Positions 1-9,014 of a stretch of DNA of 64,000 nucleotides are shown here, one piece after another. The notes beneath the pieces are model-generated. The model was not told where the DNA came from. It did not search any database and worked only from the letters and a program-made list of their open reading frames with translations. Every line of letters starts with the position of its first letter. The first letter of the stretch is position 1. Where the stretch lies: assembly GCF_011926545.1 (NCBI RefSeq), contig NZ_JAATIT010000004.1:62001-126000 (forward strand), in the 5' to 3' direction. The DNA is from Sphingopyxis italica (GTDB lineage Bacteria; Pseudomonadota; Alphaproteobacteria; Sphingomonadales; Sphingomonadaceae). The position numbers were made by a program, and so were the translations under genes.

Positions 1-71
1 TTCTCAACCCCGATCAAGCGGAGATGTTCGACAAGAGCGTGGTCAAGGCGCTGACCGCCGATGCGCGGTGA
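1..71 (+). CDS. 3' end of an unidentified CDS upstream of the sigma factor
   Basis: The frame starting at base 3 is open from the window edge and reads LNPDQAEMFDKSVVKALTADAR before a TGA at 69-71. That stop overlaps the GTG start of the following sigma factor gene, which implies translational coupling in one operon. Only 22 residues are visible, so the family cannot be identified. In sphingomonad copper loci this slot often holds a small periplasmic metal-sensor protein, but that is inference from context and not from this fragment. Confidence 0.6.
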   Translation, partial: LNPDQAEMFDKSVVKALTADAR

Positions 72-652
72 GCGCCGACCTATCGCAATGTAGCGACCAG
101 GATCTGGCGGGGTTTGCGCGCGCGCACCGCGAGGACGCCTATCGCGAGTTGCTGCGCCGTTATAAAACGGGTGTCTACCGGCTCATCGTAAAGCAGATCG
201 GCGATGCCGACGAGGCGATGGATTTGACGCAGGAGACGTTCGTCTCCGGTTTTTCGGCGCTCGATCGCTATGATGGCGATCGTCCCTTCCGCACATGGAT
301 CGCCCGTATCGCGCTCAACAAATGTCGCGACTGGGCACGACGGCGAAAGGTGCGGGCCTTTTTCTCCCGCGCGCTCCCGCTCGAAAATGCGCATCACGTA
401 GCAAGCGATGGTCCTGCGCCCGATTCCGCGGCGACCGACAGGCGAGAGCTCGCCAAGGTTCGCGGGGCGATCGATCAACTGCCGCAGAATTTGCGCGAAG
501 TCTTGCTCCTGCGCGGTGTCGACGAGGTCAGTCAGGCCGAAACCGCGGTCATTTTGCGCGTCAGCGAGAAGACGGTCGAAACTCGCCTCTACCGAGCGCG
601 GACCAGGCTCCGGGAATTACTCGCGGGAACATCCGCGAGTACGGAGGGTTGA
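68..652 (+). CDS. ECF-type RNA polymerase sigma factor
   Basis: A 194-residue sigma-70 family protein of the extracytoplasmic-function class. Region 2 is visible around residues 35-95 (DEAMDLTQETFVSGF, then FRTWIARIALNKCRDWARR). Region 4 lies near residues 135-185 (LPQNLREVLLLRG, then a helix-turn-helix ending VSEKTVETRLYRARTRLR). The GTG start overlaps the stop of the preceding gene by two bases, which fixes the start. It lies 113 bp upstream of copA on the same strand, so it plausibly directs transcription of the copper genes or its own operon in response to envelope metal stress. No anti-sigma gene is recognisable inside the window; the cut-off upstream gene is a candidate. Confidence 0.88.
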   Translation: MSADLSQCSDQDLAGFARAHREDAYRELLRRYKTGVYRLIVKQIGDADEAMDLTQETFVSGFSALDRYDGDRPFRTWIARIALNKCRDWARRRKVRAFFSRALPLENAHHVASDGPAPDSAATDRRELAKVRGAIDQLPQNLREVLLLRGVDEVSQAETAVILRVSEKTVETRLYRARTRLRELLAGTSASTEG

Positions 653-765
653 CGGTTCGACCGCTCGTTCAGGCGGCATCTCCTCATCGTCCGGCATTTT
701 TGTTGAGGGGCAGCCGTGCCGCCTGCGTATAGCTTTAGGAACAGTCAGTAACGGTCGGAAAGAAT

Positions 766-2607
766 ATGCAGATGGAAAGGCGTCGGTTCGTCAGTGGAGC
801 TTTGGGCGGAGGGGCGGCTGCGGCGATGGCCGCATGGTTCCCGGCCTGGGCCCAGCCGGTGTCGTCCGGCATTACCGCGCCCCTCCCGACTGTATCCGGT
901 AACGACATCACGCTGCGCATCGCGCGCCAGACGATGCGCATTGATGGCAAGGTCAGCCGCGCAATCGGGATCAACGGCACCGTGCCCGCGCCGCTCGTCC
1001 GGCTGAAGGAAGGCCAGACAGCGCGCCTGACCGTCGTCAACGATCTCGACGAGGAAAGCTCGATCCACTGGCACGGCCTGATCCTGCCGTTCCAGATGGA
1101 CGGCGTGCCCGGCGTCAGCTTCCCGGGCATCAAGCCGCGCTCGACCTTTGTCTATGAATTCCCGGTCGTTCAGTCGGGGACCTATTGGTATCACAGCCAT
1201 TCGGGATTGCAGGAGCAACTCGGCCACTATGGCCCGATCGTCATCGATCCCGCGGGCGCCGACCCGATCGGCTATGATCGCGAGCATGTCGTTGTACTCT
1301 CCGACCACAGCCAGATTTCGCCCGAGGCGATCTTCCGCAAGCTCAAAGTCAATCCCGGCCATTTCAACATGCAGCGCCAGACGCTGAGCGGTCTCCTTGC
1401 TGGCAAGGACCAGTCGCTGAAGGAACGGATCGAGTGGGGTGCCATGCGGATGGACCCGACCGACGTCGCTGACGTCAATGGTTCGACCTACACTTTCCTC
1501 GTCAACGGCCACGGCCCGCGCGACAACTGGACCGCGCTCTTCAGCCCGGGCGAGCGGGTGCGCCTGCGTATCGTCAATGCGTCGGCGATGACGATCTTCA
1601 ACGTCCGCATCCCGGGCCTCAGGATGACCGTCGTCCAGGCTGACGGGCTCAATGTCGTGCCGACCGAGATCGACGAGTTCCAGATCGCGGTTGCCGAGAC
1701 CTACGACGTCATCGTGACCCCGGTCGAGGACCGTGCTTATACGCTCGTTGCCGAGGCCAATGACCGCTCGGGCATGGGACGCGCGACGCTCGCGCCGCGC
1801 GCCGGCATGGTCGCCGAGGTGCCGCCGCTCCGCGAGCGGCCACTCGCGACGATGAAGGACATGGGCATGGGCGACATGTCGGGCGGCTCGATGGCGGGTA
1901 TGGACCATTCGGGTGGCGATATGGGCGCCATGCCCATGCCGGCGAGCGATCCTTCCTGTCCCCCTGAACATGCCAAGATGGGCCATTGCACGCCAGCGGG
2001 AGAAAGCGGCGCGATGGCGGGCATGGATCATGGATCGGGCGGAGGCATGCAGCACAGCATGCGCGACTTCAGTGTCGCGCCGCAGGTCAAGCGCGACCCG
2101 AGCGTCCAGACGATCTCGCCGATGCCGATGGATCGCATGGGCGAGCCAGGGCAGGGACTTGAAGACGTCGGGCACAAGGTGCTGACGTACCACGATCTGG
2201 TGGCGCTCGAGCGCAACCCTGACGTGCGCGCTGCCTCGCGCTCTCTCGACATCCATCTGACAGGCAACATGGAACGCTTCATGTGGTCGTTCGACGGCGT
2301 GAAGATGTCCGACCATCACGAACCCATCCCCTTCATCGAGGGCGAGCGGGTGCGTGTGAACCTCATCAACGATTCGATGATGAGCCACCCGATCCACCTC
2401 CACGGCCATTTTTTCGAGCTGGTTACGGGCAAGGGCGATCGCTCGCCGCGCAAGCATACGGTGCTCGTCCAGCCGGGCGGGGTCGCGAGCTTCGATTTCA
2501 CCGCCGACGCGCTCGGCGACTGGGCGTTCCATTGCCACCTTCTCTATCACATGCACGCGGGGATGATGCGCGTCGTCAGCGTCCGTCCGAAGGGAGACGG
2601 CGAATGA
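766..2607 (+). CDS. copA: CopA-type multicopper oxidase (copper resistance)
   Basis: This 613-residue periplasmic multicopper oxidase oxidises or sequesters Cu(I) in the cell envelope. The N-terminus carries a twin-arginine signal (ERRRFVSG followed by an Ala-rich core ending at AWA), as expected for an enzyme folded with copper before export. Copper ligand motifs are all present: HWHG at 101-104, HSHSG at 143-147, HPIHLHGH at 541-548 and HCHLLYHMHAGMM at 589-601. Between cupredoxin domains 2 and 3 lies a Met/His-rich stretch (about 364-435) containing CPPEHAKMGHC at 398-408, a motif repeated twice in the next gene. A GGAAAG ribosome site precedes the ATG; an internal Met at codon 3 is an alternative start. 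The stop overlaps copB. Confidence 0.96.
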   Translation: MQMERRRFVSGALGGGAAAAMAAWFPAWAQPVSSGITAPLPTVSGNDITLRIARQTMRIDGKVSRAIGINGTVPAPLVRLKEGQTARLTVVNDLDEESSIHWHGLILPFQMDGVPGVSFPGIKPRSTFVYEFPVVQSGTYWYHSHSGLQEQLGHYGPIVIDPAGADPIGYDREHVVVLSDHSQISPEAIFRKLKVNPGHFNMQRQTLSGLLAGKDQSLKERIEWGAMRMDPTDVADVNGSTYTFLVNGHGPRDNWTALFSPGERVRLRIVNASAMTIFNVRIPGLRMTVVQADGLNVVPTEIDEFQIAVAETYDVIVTPVEDRAYTLVAEANDRSGMGRATLAPRAGMVAEVPPLRERPLATMKDMGMGDMSGGSMAGMDHSGGDMGAMPMPASDPSCPPEHAKMGHCTPAGESGAMAGMDHGSGGGMQHSMRDFSVAPQVKRDPSVQTISPMPMDRMGEPGQGLEDVGHKVLTYHDLVALERNPDVRAASRSLDIHLTGNMERFMWSFDGVKMSDHHEPIPFIEGERVRVNLINDSMMSHPIHLHGHFFELVTGKGDRSPRKHTVLVQPGGVASFDFTADALGDWAFHCHLLYHMHAGMMRVVSVRPKGDGE

Positions 2608-3833
2608 GCCGGATCGCGCTTCTCCTCGCGGGTATCGCCCCGCTGACCTTTGCTGTGCCCGCCGCGGCGCAGTCGATGGATCATTCGATGCATGGTGCGG
2701 TGCCCGCGCCGACACCCGCTCCCTCGCCAACGCCAACGCCAACGCCAGCGCCCGCGCCGGTAGCGCAGCCCGCGCCCGAAGCGCCGGCCGAAGGGTCGAT
2801 GGAGCAGATGAACCATGGAAGCATGCAGGGCATGGACATGGAGCCCGAAGCTTCAAGCTGCCTACCCGAACATGCCGCGATGGGTCATTGTACGCCGGAG
2901 GCGAAGGCTTCTGACAAGAGCGCTTCTGACATGGGTGCGATGGATCATGGCGCACCGCCGCCGTCCGATCCCGATTGTCCGCCGGAACATGCCAAAATGG
3001 GCCATTGCGCCCCGAAGGGCGGGTCTCCGGATCCCATGGCCGGAATGGAAGCTATGGCGACGACGAGCGGCGCCAGCGGCACCGACTTGCCGCCAGGCGA
3101 TGCCGCCGCACCCGCGCCTCCTGGCGACTGGTATGCCGATCGCATCTACCCCAAAGCCGAAATGGAGCATTCGCGCCACGATATGATGAAAGAGAATGGC
3201 GCGCAGACCATCGCTTTCATCAGCTTCAATCTTGCCGAATATCAGGCGCGCAAGGGCCGCGACGGGTTCCGCTGGGACGGTGAGGCTTGGTACGGCGGCG
3301 ACATCAACCGGCTGACGATCAAGAGCGAAGGCGAGGGCGTGTTCGGTGAAGGCATCGAAGGCGCGGAGGTACAGGCGCTCTACAGCCGGGCGATCGGACC
3401 CTATTTCAACGCGCAGGCGGGTATCAGGCAGGACCTCGGACCCGGTCCCGATCGCACTTATGCGACGATCGGTTTCGAGGGGCTCGCGCCCTATTGGTTC
3501 GAAGTCGAAGGCGCGCTGTTTCTTTCGAACAAGGGTGACTTGCTCGCCCGGCTCGAAGGTTATTACGACCAGCGCATCACGCAGAAGCTGATCCTCCAGC
3601 CGATGGCGGAGGTCAATTTCGCGCTGCAGGACGTGCCCGAGACCGGCGTCGGTTCGGGGCTTTCGGATCTCGAGCTCGGGCTTCGCCTGCGTTACGAGGT
3701 CGTGAAGGAATTCGCGCCTTATGTGGGCGTCGAATGGGCACGCAAGGTCGGCGATACCGCGCGTTTCGCCCGCGCGGCGGGCGAGGATGCGAGCGGAGTT
3801 AATTTCGTGATGGGGGTGCGGGCCTGGTTCTAG
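2604..3833 (+). CDS. copB: CopB outer-membrane copper resistance protein
   Basis: A 409-residue protein with a Sec signal (RIALLLAGIAPLTFAVPAAAQ) and a long Met/His/Pro-rich N-terminal half. The C-terminal domain (about residues 175-409) is a CopB-type beta barrel ending in an aromatic residue (VRAWF). The N-terminal half has a PTPAPSPTPTPTPAP tract and two copies of the motif PEHAxMGHC (about 86-96 and 125-135) that also occurs in CopA. The ATG is inside the copA stop (ATGA), so the two are translationally coupled; the frame is open upstream but the signal peptide fixes this start. CopB proteins sit in the outer membrane and are needed for full copper tolerance, probably by binding or passing copper. 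Confidence 0.93.
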   Translation: MSRIALLLAGIAPLTFAVPAAAQSMDHSMHGAVPAPTPAPSPTPTPTPAPAPVAQPAPEAPAEGSMEQMNHGSMQGMDMEPEASSCLPEHAAMGHCTPEAKASDKSASDMGAMDHGAPPPSDPDCPPEHAKMGHCAPKGGSPDPMAGMEAMATTSGASGTDLPPGDAAAPAPPGDWYADRIYPKAEMEHSRHDMMKENGAQTIAFISFNLAEYQARKGRDGFRWDGEAWYGGDINRLTIKSEGEGVFGEGIEGAEVQALYSRAIGPYFNAQAGIRQDLGPGPDRTYATIGFEGLAPYWFEVEGALFLSNKGDLLARLEGYYDQRITQKLILQPMAEVNFALQDVPETGVGSGLSDLELGLRLRYEVVKEFAPYVGVEWARKVGDTARFARAAGEDASGVNFVMGVRAWF

Positions 3834-3871
3834 AAGTTTCGCGGGGTGGCGACACGTCGAGGAGAAATGCC

Positions 3872-4315
3872 GTGAAACCAGCCTATCGCAGCCTCGGGCT
3901 GCAGACAATCGTCAGCGGCGTCATCATGTATCTGGTGATGTTCGTCATGATCGACCGCCTCTCGAGCTTCTACAATAATCTCAACATGCTCTACATGACG
4001 CTGATGATGGTTTCGCCGATGGTCGTGCTGATGATCGTCGCGATGCCGGGCATGTTCCCGTCGAAACGCCTTAACACGCTCCTGCTGCTGGGATCGGTAG
4101 TCGCCTTCTTCGGGAGCTTCGCGCTCATCCGGACGCAGACGACGATCGGCGACACGGCCTTCTTGCGTTCGATGATCCCGCATCATTCGGGCGCGATCCT
4201 CATGTGCGAACAGGCGTCCCTCAAGGATGCCGAAATACGCCAGCTTTGCCGTGGCATCATCGCGGGACAGGCGGCCGAAATCGAACAGATGAAAACCATT
4301 CTTGCCAGGAAATGA
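3872..4315 (+). CDS. DUF305-type small membrane protein
   Basis: A 147-residue protein with three hydrophobic segments (about residues 10-28, 38-58 and 68-85) and a short C-terminal DUF305-like region. The motif MIPHHSGAILMCEQ at about 105-118 gives paired histidines and a cysteine typical of that ferritin-like, often copper-associated family. The start is a GTG at 3872: a GGAG site ends seven bases before it, while the nearby ATG at 3867 is closed by a stop after one codon. It sits 38 bp after copB and two bases before the next reading frame, so it is part of the copper operon. The biochemical role of such proteins is not established. Confidence 0.8.
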   Translation: MKPAYRSLGLQTIVSGVIMYLVMFVMIDRLSSFYNNLNMLYMTLMMVSPMVVLMIVAMPGMFPSKRLNTLLLLGSVVAFFGSFALIRTQTTIGDTAFLRSMIPHHSGAILMCEQASLKDAEIRQLCRGIIAGQAAEIEQMKTILARK

Positions 4316-4316
4316 C

Positions 4317-4841
4317 ATGAAAAGTCCGATGACGCGCCGTCACCTTCTCGGTCTGATTGCCGTCGGCTCGGGGATGGGGCTTGCGGCATGCAATTCTTCC
4401 TCGGGACCGGCGGCAACCAGCGACAAAGACGGCGGGGCTCGCGAGCCCCGCGCCGATGCCGCGAACATCCGGCAGATGCTCGTCTATCGCGATCCCGAAT
4501 GCGGATGCTGTGAAGCCTGGGCGGATATTGCGCGCGCGGCGGGCTATACGGTGACCGTTGAGAACCGTTCCGACATGCCTGCCGTAAAGGCGCAATATGG
4601 TGTGCCCGACGAGCTTGCTTCGTGTCACACCGCGATCGTCGGTGGCTATGCCATCGAAGGTCATGTGCCGATGCCACATGTCGCGAAGCTGCTTCGCGAC
4701 AAGCCGCGCGACATTCGCGGGATCGCCGTCCCTGGCATGCCGCGCGGATCTCCGGGCATGGAAATGCCGGATGGAAGCACCGACGCCTTCGAAGTGATGG
4801 CGTTCGCCGGCGACGGCAAGGTTGCGCAATTTCGCGCATGA
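4317..4841 (+). CDS. DUF411 family metal-binding lipoprotein
   Basis: A 174-residue protein with the DUF411 core: YRDPECGCCEAW (CxCC-type metal site), then SCHTAIVGGYAIEGHVP and RGIAVPGMPRGSPGME. The N-terminus combines a twin-arginine-like RRHLLGL with a lipobox (GLAAC), so it is probably a periplasm-facing lipoprotein. I place the start at 4317 because AGGA precedes it and the signal begins there; an in-frame ATG at 4302 inside the previous gene would add five residues. DUF411 proteins are repeatedly found in copper resistance operons and are thought to bind copper. The C-terminus (DAFEVMAFAGDGKVAQF) is typical of the family. Confidence 0.86.
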   Translation: MKSPMTRRHLLGLIAVGSGMGLAACNSSSGPAATSDKDGGAREPRADAANIRQMLVYRDPECGCCEAWADIARAAGYTVTVENRSDMPAVKAQYGVPDELASCHTAIVGGYAIEGHVPMPHVAKLLRDKPRDIRGIAVPGMPRGSPGMEMPDGSTDAFEVMAFAGDGKVAQFRA

Positions 4842-4869
4842 GCTGTCGGAACGACAAGTGGAGATTGAT

Positions 4870-5202
4870 ATGACGAGATATATTCCCCTCGCGAGCGCCG
4901 CAGCGCTGATGGTCGCACTGGCGGGATGCGGCGCCGAGCCTACGCAGAAGAGCGACACGGCGCCGGAACAAAGCGAAGTCCCTGCCGGTGAGGCCCCGGC
5001 AATGGTCGAGACCACGCCGGCTGCCGACAAGACGCCAACAGCCCCTGAAGCGGCACCGACAGAAGCAGCAAGGCCGGCGGAGAATTCCAAACCTGCCGCA
5101 AAACCTGCTGTTCCGCCGCGAGCGAAGGCCGCGCAGGAAGCGCCGAAGCCCGTAGAACCCGAACCCGATCCGCACGCCGGGCACGATATGGATAAAAAGT
5201 AA
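4870..5202 (+). CDS. Small Ala/Pro-rich lipoprotein with His-rich tail
   Basis: A 110-residue predicted lipoprotein. The signal peptide ends in a lipobox (LMVALAGC), followed by a low-complexity Ala/Pro/Glu/Lys region and a C-terminal HAGHDMDKK that could bind metal. GGAG at 4860-4863 precedes the ATG by six bases. The frame is open upstream but lacks a signal there, so the shorter form is preferred. It is the last gene of the copper operon. I do not recognise a family; the role is inferred only from position and the His/Asp/Met tail. Confidence 0.6.
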   Translation: MTRYIPLASAAALMVALAGCGAEPTQKSDTAPEQSEVPAGEAPAMVETTPAADKTPTAPEAAPTEAARPAENSKPAAKPAVPPRAKAAQEAPKPVEPEPDPHAGHDMDKK

Positions 5203-5545
5203 GAGATCATTTGCCGATGAGGCTTGTCGGCCGGCCGCCCAAGGACAGCCGGCATGAAGCGCCCGCCGGGACTGGAAATCACCGGCGGGACCGGTCGCCT
5301 GTTCGTCGCCATGGCGGGCGGCACCCGAAGATCATGCTGTTTGCGCCGGAACCCGTCCGGAAGAATGGAACGGCGAGGCCGCGGATTGGGCGCGGCGCGA
5401 CGCCGTCCGGCACGGAGCGAGGGATATAACCATACGGAATAACCATCTCGTTTGTAGCGATGAGTCGTGATTATTTCTGGTCATGCCACGGTCGCAAAGA
5501 TAGCTCGGTGGCGAAGCCGAGAGCTTTCGTAAATGGGAGGGGACC
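5203..5545. other. Intergenic region after the copper operon
   Basis: About 340 bases without a recognisable gene. Short overlapping open frames of about 70 codons exist on the plus strand (for example one containing MKRPPGLEITGG near 5254), but they are Arg/Gly-rich and resemble nothing I know. The last hundred bases are less GC-rich and probably carry the promoter of the downstream receptor gene, whose ribosome site is GGGAGGGG just before 5546. Confidence 0.5.
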
Positions 5546-8017
5546 ATGAGAAAATTGCTTCGCACCAGTGGCTCGATTATTGCCGTTCTGGTCGCCACGT
5601 CGGCCGTCGCCGCTTTCGCACAAGATACCGCCGAAGAGGCGCCGAAGCCGGGAATGACGCAGAGCGAAATCATCGTGACGGGCACGCGGCGAAACGATCT
5701 CAAGGCGGCCGATTCCGCTCAGCCGATCGACATCATCACCGGCGCCGAGCTGCTCGAAAAGGGCACGGCCGACATGAACGACCTCCTCCGCACCGAGGTC
5801 CCGTCGCTCAACGTCCAGCGCCTCGTCAGCAACGACGGCGCCGTCTTCACCCGACCTTTCTCGCTGCGCGGCCTGCCGCCGGACCAGACGCTGGTGCTCG
5901 TGAACGGCAAGCGGCGCCATCGCGGCGCGACGGTCCAGTTCACCAATGTTCCCTATATCCGGGGATCGCAGGGACCCGATCTTTCGGCGATCCCGTCGAT
6001 CGCGATCGGCCAGCTAGAGGTTCTGCGCGACGGCGCGTCGGCGCTCTATGGATCGGATGCGATCGCCGGCGTCCTTAATTTCGGTCTGCGCCGCGACCGC
6101 GAGGGCGGGTTGCTGATCGCTCGCTACGGCCAATTCTACAAGGGCGATGGTGAGGATTTTCTCGTCCAGGGCAATGTCGGGCTTCCCTTCACCGACGCCG
6201 GTTTCGTCAACATCAGCGGCGAATATGTGAACGCCAGCACGACGTCGCGCGGCATCCAGCGTCCCGACGCACAGGCGCTCATCGATGCCGGCGTTCAGGA
6301 TGTTCCGGTCCCGGCGCAGCGCTGGGGAAATCCCGAATCCGAGGCGGCGCGCATTTTCGTCAATGCGGGCATCGATCTGTCGGAGGAGATGGAATTCTAC
6401 ACCTTCGGCAACTACAGCTGGAGCCGCGGCACGACGGCCTTCTTCTACCGCAATCCCAATGCCAGCTTCATTTCCACCTCGATTCCGCTCACCAATACGC
6501 CCGGAGGACAGCGGTTCAGCTTCCGCCAGCTCTTTCCCGGCGGCTTTACCCCGGATTTCGGCGCGACGGTGACCGACGCCGCGCTTGCGGCCGGCCTCAA
6601 GGGCGAATTCTCCTCGGGCCTGACCTATGACGTCAGCGCTTCCTATGGTCAGAACCATGCTTCCTACCGGATCGACAATACGGTCAATCCGTCGCTTGGC
6701 CTCGCGTCGCCAACGTCCTTCAAGCCGGGACAGCTCGAGCAGCGCGAACTCGCTTTCAATCTCGATCTCACTTACCCCATTGCGATCGGCACCTCCGATC
6801 CGCTGACGCTTGCCGGCGGTCTCGAGTATCGGCGCGAGACATATGAGATCACAGCCGGCGACATCGCGTCATGGCAGGTTGGGCCTTTCGCGTCGGTTAT
6901 CGATCCCGATACCGGGAACCGCGTCGGACTGCCGGTCGGCTCGAACGGCTTCCCGGGCTTCAGTCCCATCCAGGCGGGTGAGTTCGCGCGCAGCAACTGG
7001 GCCGCCTATACGTCGCTTGAAGGCAATCTCACCGACTCGCTCCAGTTCGGCCTTGCCGGCCGCTACGAGAATTATTCGGACTTCGGCTCGAAATTCACCT
7101 GGAAGGTCAATGGGCGATATGATTTCTCGGACGTCTTCGCGGTGCGCGCATCGGTCAACACCGGCTTTCGTGCGCCGACGCCTGGCCAGTCGAACGCCTC
7201 GCAGGTCCAGACCAACATCGACTCGATAACCGGGGCGCCGCTGACCGCGGGCATTATTGCGCCCAACAATCCGGTGGCGCAATTCTTTGGCGCGACGCCG
7301 CTTCGGCCCGAGAATTCGTTCAACTTCGCGGGCGGCCTCGTCGTGAAGCCCTCCAATCGCATCACCTTCACGCTCGACTATTTCAACATCAAGGTCGAAG
7401 ACCGGATCGCCGTATCGGGCAATTTCAATCTCACCCCGGCGCAGCGCGCGCAGCTCGCGGCGCTCGGTATTCCCGGCGGGGACTCCTTCCAGCAGGTGAG
7501 CTTCTTCACCAACTCCTTCGACAGCCGTACCCAGGGCGTCGATGCGGTGCTCACCGTGGGCTTCGACCTCGGCGGCGGCAAGGCCACGCTCGGTCTCAAC
7601 GGCAATTATACCAAAACCGATGTCATCAAGGCCTCGCCGGTGATCACTGCGGACCGCGAGCGTCTGCTCGAGCTTGAGGGCTTCGTTCCGAAGTGGAAGG
7701 GCAATGCGTCCTTCACCTACGCGGGTGAGCGCTTCGGCTTCGTCGCACGTGCAAATTATTACGACAAATGGACCGACTATGGCGCGGCGCCGGCTGCCGA
7801 CCAGACGGGCGGTGCCGAACTATTAGTCGATCTCGAGCTGTCCTACAAGGTCAGCGACATGCTCAAGCTTGCGGTCGGCGGCGAGAATATCTTCGACAAT
7901 TATCCTGACGTCGAGGCGCGGCAATCCCAGATCAACAACGGGATTCGATATCTCCGCTTCGCGCCGACCGGGTTCAACGGGGGCTTCTGGTACGTCCGCG
8001 CGACCGCCTCCTTCTGA
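5546..8017 (+). CDS. TonB-dependent outer-membrane receptor
   Basis: An 823-residue outer-membrane receptor. The signal peptide (about residues 1-26, ending AFAQ) is followed by a TonB-box-like QSEIIVTGTRR and a plug domain (GAELLEKGTADMNDLLR, TLVLVNGKRRHRGA, IGQLEVLRDGASALYGSDAIAGV). A 22-strand barrel follows, ending in an aromatic residue (VRATASF). There is no N-terminal STN signalling domain, so it is a simple transporter. A convergent LysR gene and an amino-acid ABC operon follow, suggesting the receptor brings the same type of nutrient (possibly a peptide or sulfur compound) into the periplasm. The substrate cannot be read from the sequence. Confidence 0.93.
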   Translation: MRKLLRTSGSIIAVLVATSAVAAFAQDTAEEAPKPGMTQSEIIVTGTRRNDLKAADSAQPIDIITGAELLEKGTADMNDLLRTEVPSLNVQRLVSNDGAVFTRPFSLRGLPPDQTLVLVNGKRRHRGATVQFTNVPYIRGSQGPDLSAIPSIAIGQLEVLRDGASALYGSDAIAGVLNFGLRRDREGGLLIARYGQFYKGDGEDFLVQGNVGLPFTDAGFVNISGEYVNASTTSRGIQRPDAQALIDAGVQDVPVPAQRWGNPESEAARIFVNAGIDLSEEMEFYTFGNYSWSRGTTAFFYRNPNASFISTSIPLTNTPGGQRFSFRQLFPGGFTPDFGATVTDAALAAGLKGEFSSGLTYDVSASYGQNHASYRIDNTVNPSLGLASPTSFKPGQLEQRELAFNLDLTYPIAIGTSDPLTLAGGLEYRRETYEITAGDIASWQVGPFASVIDPDTGNRVGLPVGSNGFPGFSPIQAGEFARSNWAAYTSLEGNLTDSLQFGLAGRYENYSDFGSKFTWKVNGRYDFSDVFAVRASVNTGFRAPTPGQSNASQVQTNIDSITGAPLTAGIIAPNNPVAQFFGATPLRPENSFNFAGGLVVKPSNRITFTLDYFNIKVEDRIAVSGNFNLTPAQRAQLAALGIPGGDSFQQVSFFTNSFDSRTQGVDAVLTVGFDLGGGKATLGLNGNYTKTDVIKASPVITADRERLLELEGFVPKWKGNASFTYAGERFGFVARANYYDKWTDYGAAPAADQTGGAELLVDLELSYKVSDMLKLAVGGENIFDNYPDVEARQSQINNGIRYLRFAPTGFNGGFWYVRATASF

Positions 8018-8053
8018 TCGGTGGCCGTGAGGCCCGTGCGGCGACCTGTGTCT

Positions 8054-8959
8054 TCAGCTGGCGTCGGAGCCGAACATCGCGTCGCGGTGGGATTCGAGCA
8101 CCGCGATAAAGGCCGCAGCGACTTGGGACATCGGCCTCAACTTCGGCGTGAAGAGCATATATTCGAAATAGACCTCCGGCGCGAAATCACGGACCGTAAG
8201 GCCCCGCTCGGCATAATCCGCTGCGGTCACGGGGTTGAGAATCGAACATCCGACCCCCTGCATGACAAGCGCGCAGATGGTCATCGCATATTGGGTTTCG
8301 ATGACCATCTCGCGGTGGACGCCCGCGTCTTCGAAAATGCGGTCGATGCGGTGACGCACGCCGTCCTCGAGCGCGAGCGAAATGAAGGGCTCACCTTCGA
8401 GATCGGCCGGCCTGATGACGTCCTTGGCCGCGAGTCGGTGACCGGCAGGGAGAACGCAGGCGCCAGGGCAGCGCAGGAAGCGCTCCATCCTTATGCCGGG
8501 CAGTTCGCGCGCCGGCGTTGCGAGCCCGATGTCGAACTGCTGGTTCGCCATCCATTGCCGCACCGTCGAGGAGCTGCGGGTCTGGAGCTGAACGGTGACG
8601 CCGGGATGTGTCTCGCGAAAGTCCGCGATCACGCGCGGCAGGAAACTGACCGCGAGCGCCGGGAGGGCGGCGATCCGGAGCGTACCGGTCGCCATGTTGC
8701 GAATGTCTTCCGCTACCCGCTTCAGGGCCGCAATACCCGAGAAACTTCGCTCGACTTCGTAGAAAAAGGCGTCGGCTTCGGGCGTCACGGTGAGCGCGCT
8801 GCCGCGCGAGCGCAGGAAGAGCTGAAAGCCCAGCTGATGCTCGAGCTCGGCAAGCATCTTGCTCACCGCGGGTTGCGACAGGTTGAGCGACTGCGCGGCC
8901 TGGGTGACCGATCCGGAGAGCATTACGGCTCTGAAGGCTTCGAGGTGACGCAGGTTCAT
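8054..8959 (-). CDS. LysR-family transcriptional regulator
   Basis: A 301-residue regulator. The N-terminal winged helix-turn-helix begins MNLRHLEAFRAVMLSGSV and contains TQAAQSLNLSQPAVSKMLAELE. The C-terminal effector domain includes TLRIAALPALAVSFLPRVIADF. The frame stays open for 76 further codons upstream, but the canonical LysR N-terminus fixes the start at 8959, with GGAG nine bases before it. It is divergent from the ABC transporter operon, with 55 bp between the two starts, the usual arrangement for a LysR protein controlling its neighbour with a small-molecule co-inducer. The AT-richer stretch CTATAGCTATTTCTTATGG in that gap is a plausible binding or promoter region. Confidence 0.92.
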   Translation of the reverse strand: MNLRHLEAFRAVMLSGSVTQAAQSLNLSQPAVSKMLAELEHQLGFQLFLRSRGSALTVTPEADAFFYEVERSFSGIAALKRVAEDIRNMATGTLRIAALPALAVSFLPRVIADFRETHPGVTVQLQTRSSSTVRQWMANQQFDIGLATPARELPGIRMERFLRCPGACVLPAGHRLAAKDVIRPADLEGEPFISLALEDGVRHRIDRIFEDAGVHREMVIETQYAMTICALVMQGVGCSILNPVTAADYAERGLTVRDFAPEVYFEYMLFTPKLRPMSQVAAAFIAVLESHRDAMFGSDAS

Positions 8960-9014
8960 TGGACATCGCTCCCTATAGCTATTTCTTATGGCGCTAGCAT
9001 CGAAAGTCTCGATT

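Noticed and set aside
745..2955. Very long minus-strand open frame (about 736 codons) opposite copA/copB
   Set aside because: It is antiphase to clear copper genes, is His/Arg/Ala-rich and resembles no protein; long antisense frames are common in high-GC DNA.
5203..5545. Small protein genes in the gap after the copper operon
   Set aside because: Two overlapping frames of about 72 codons lack ribosome sites and recognisable sequence; left as intergenic.
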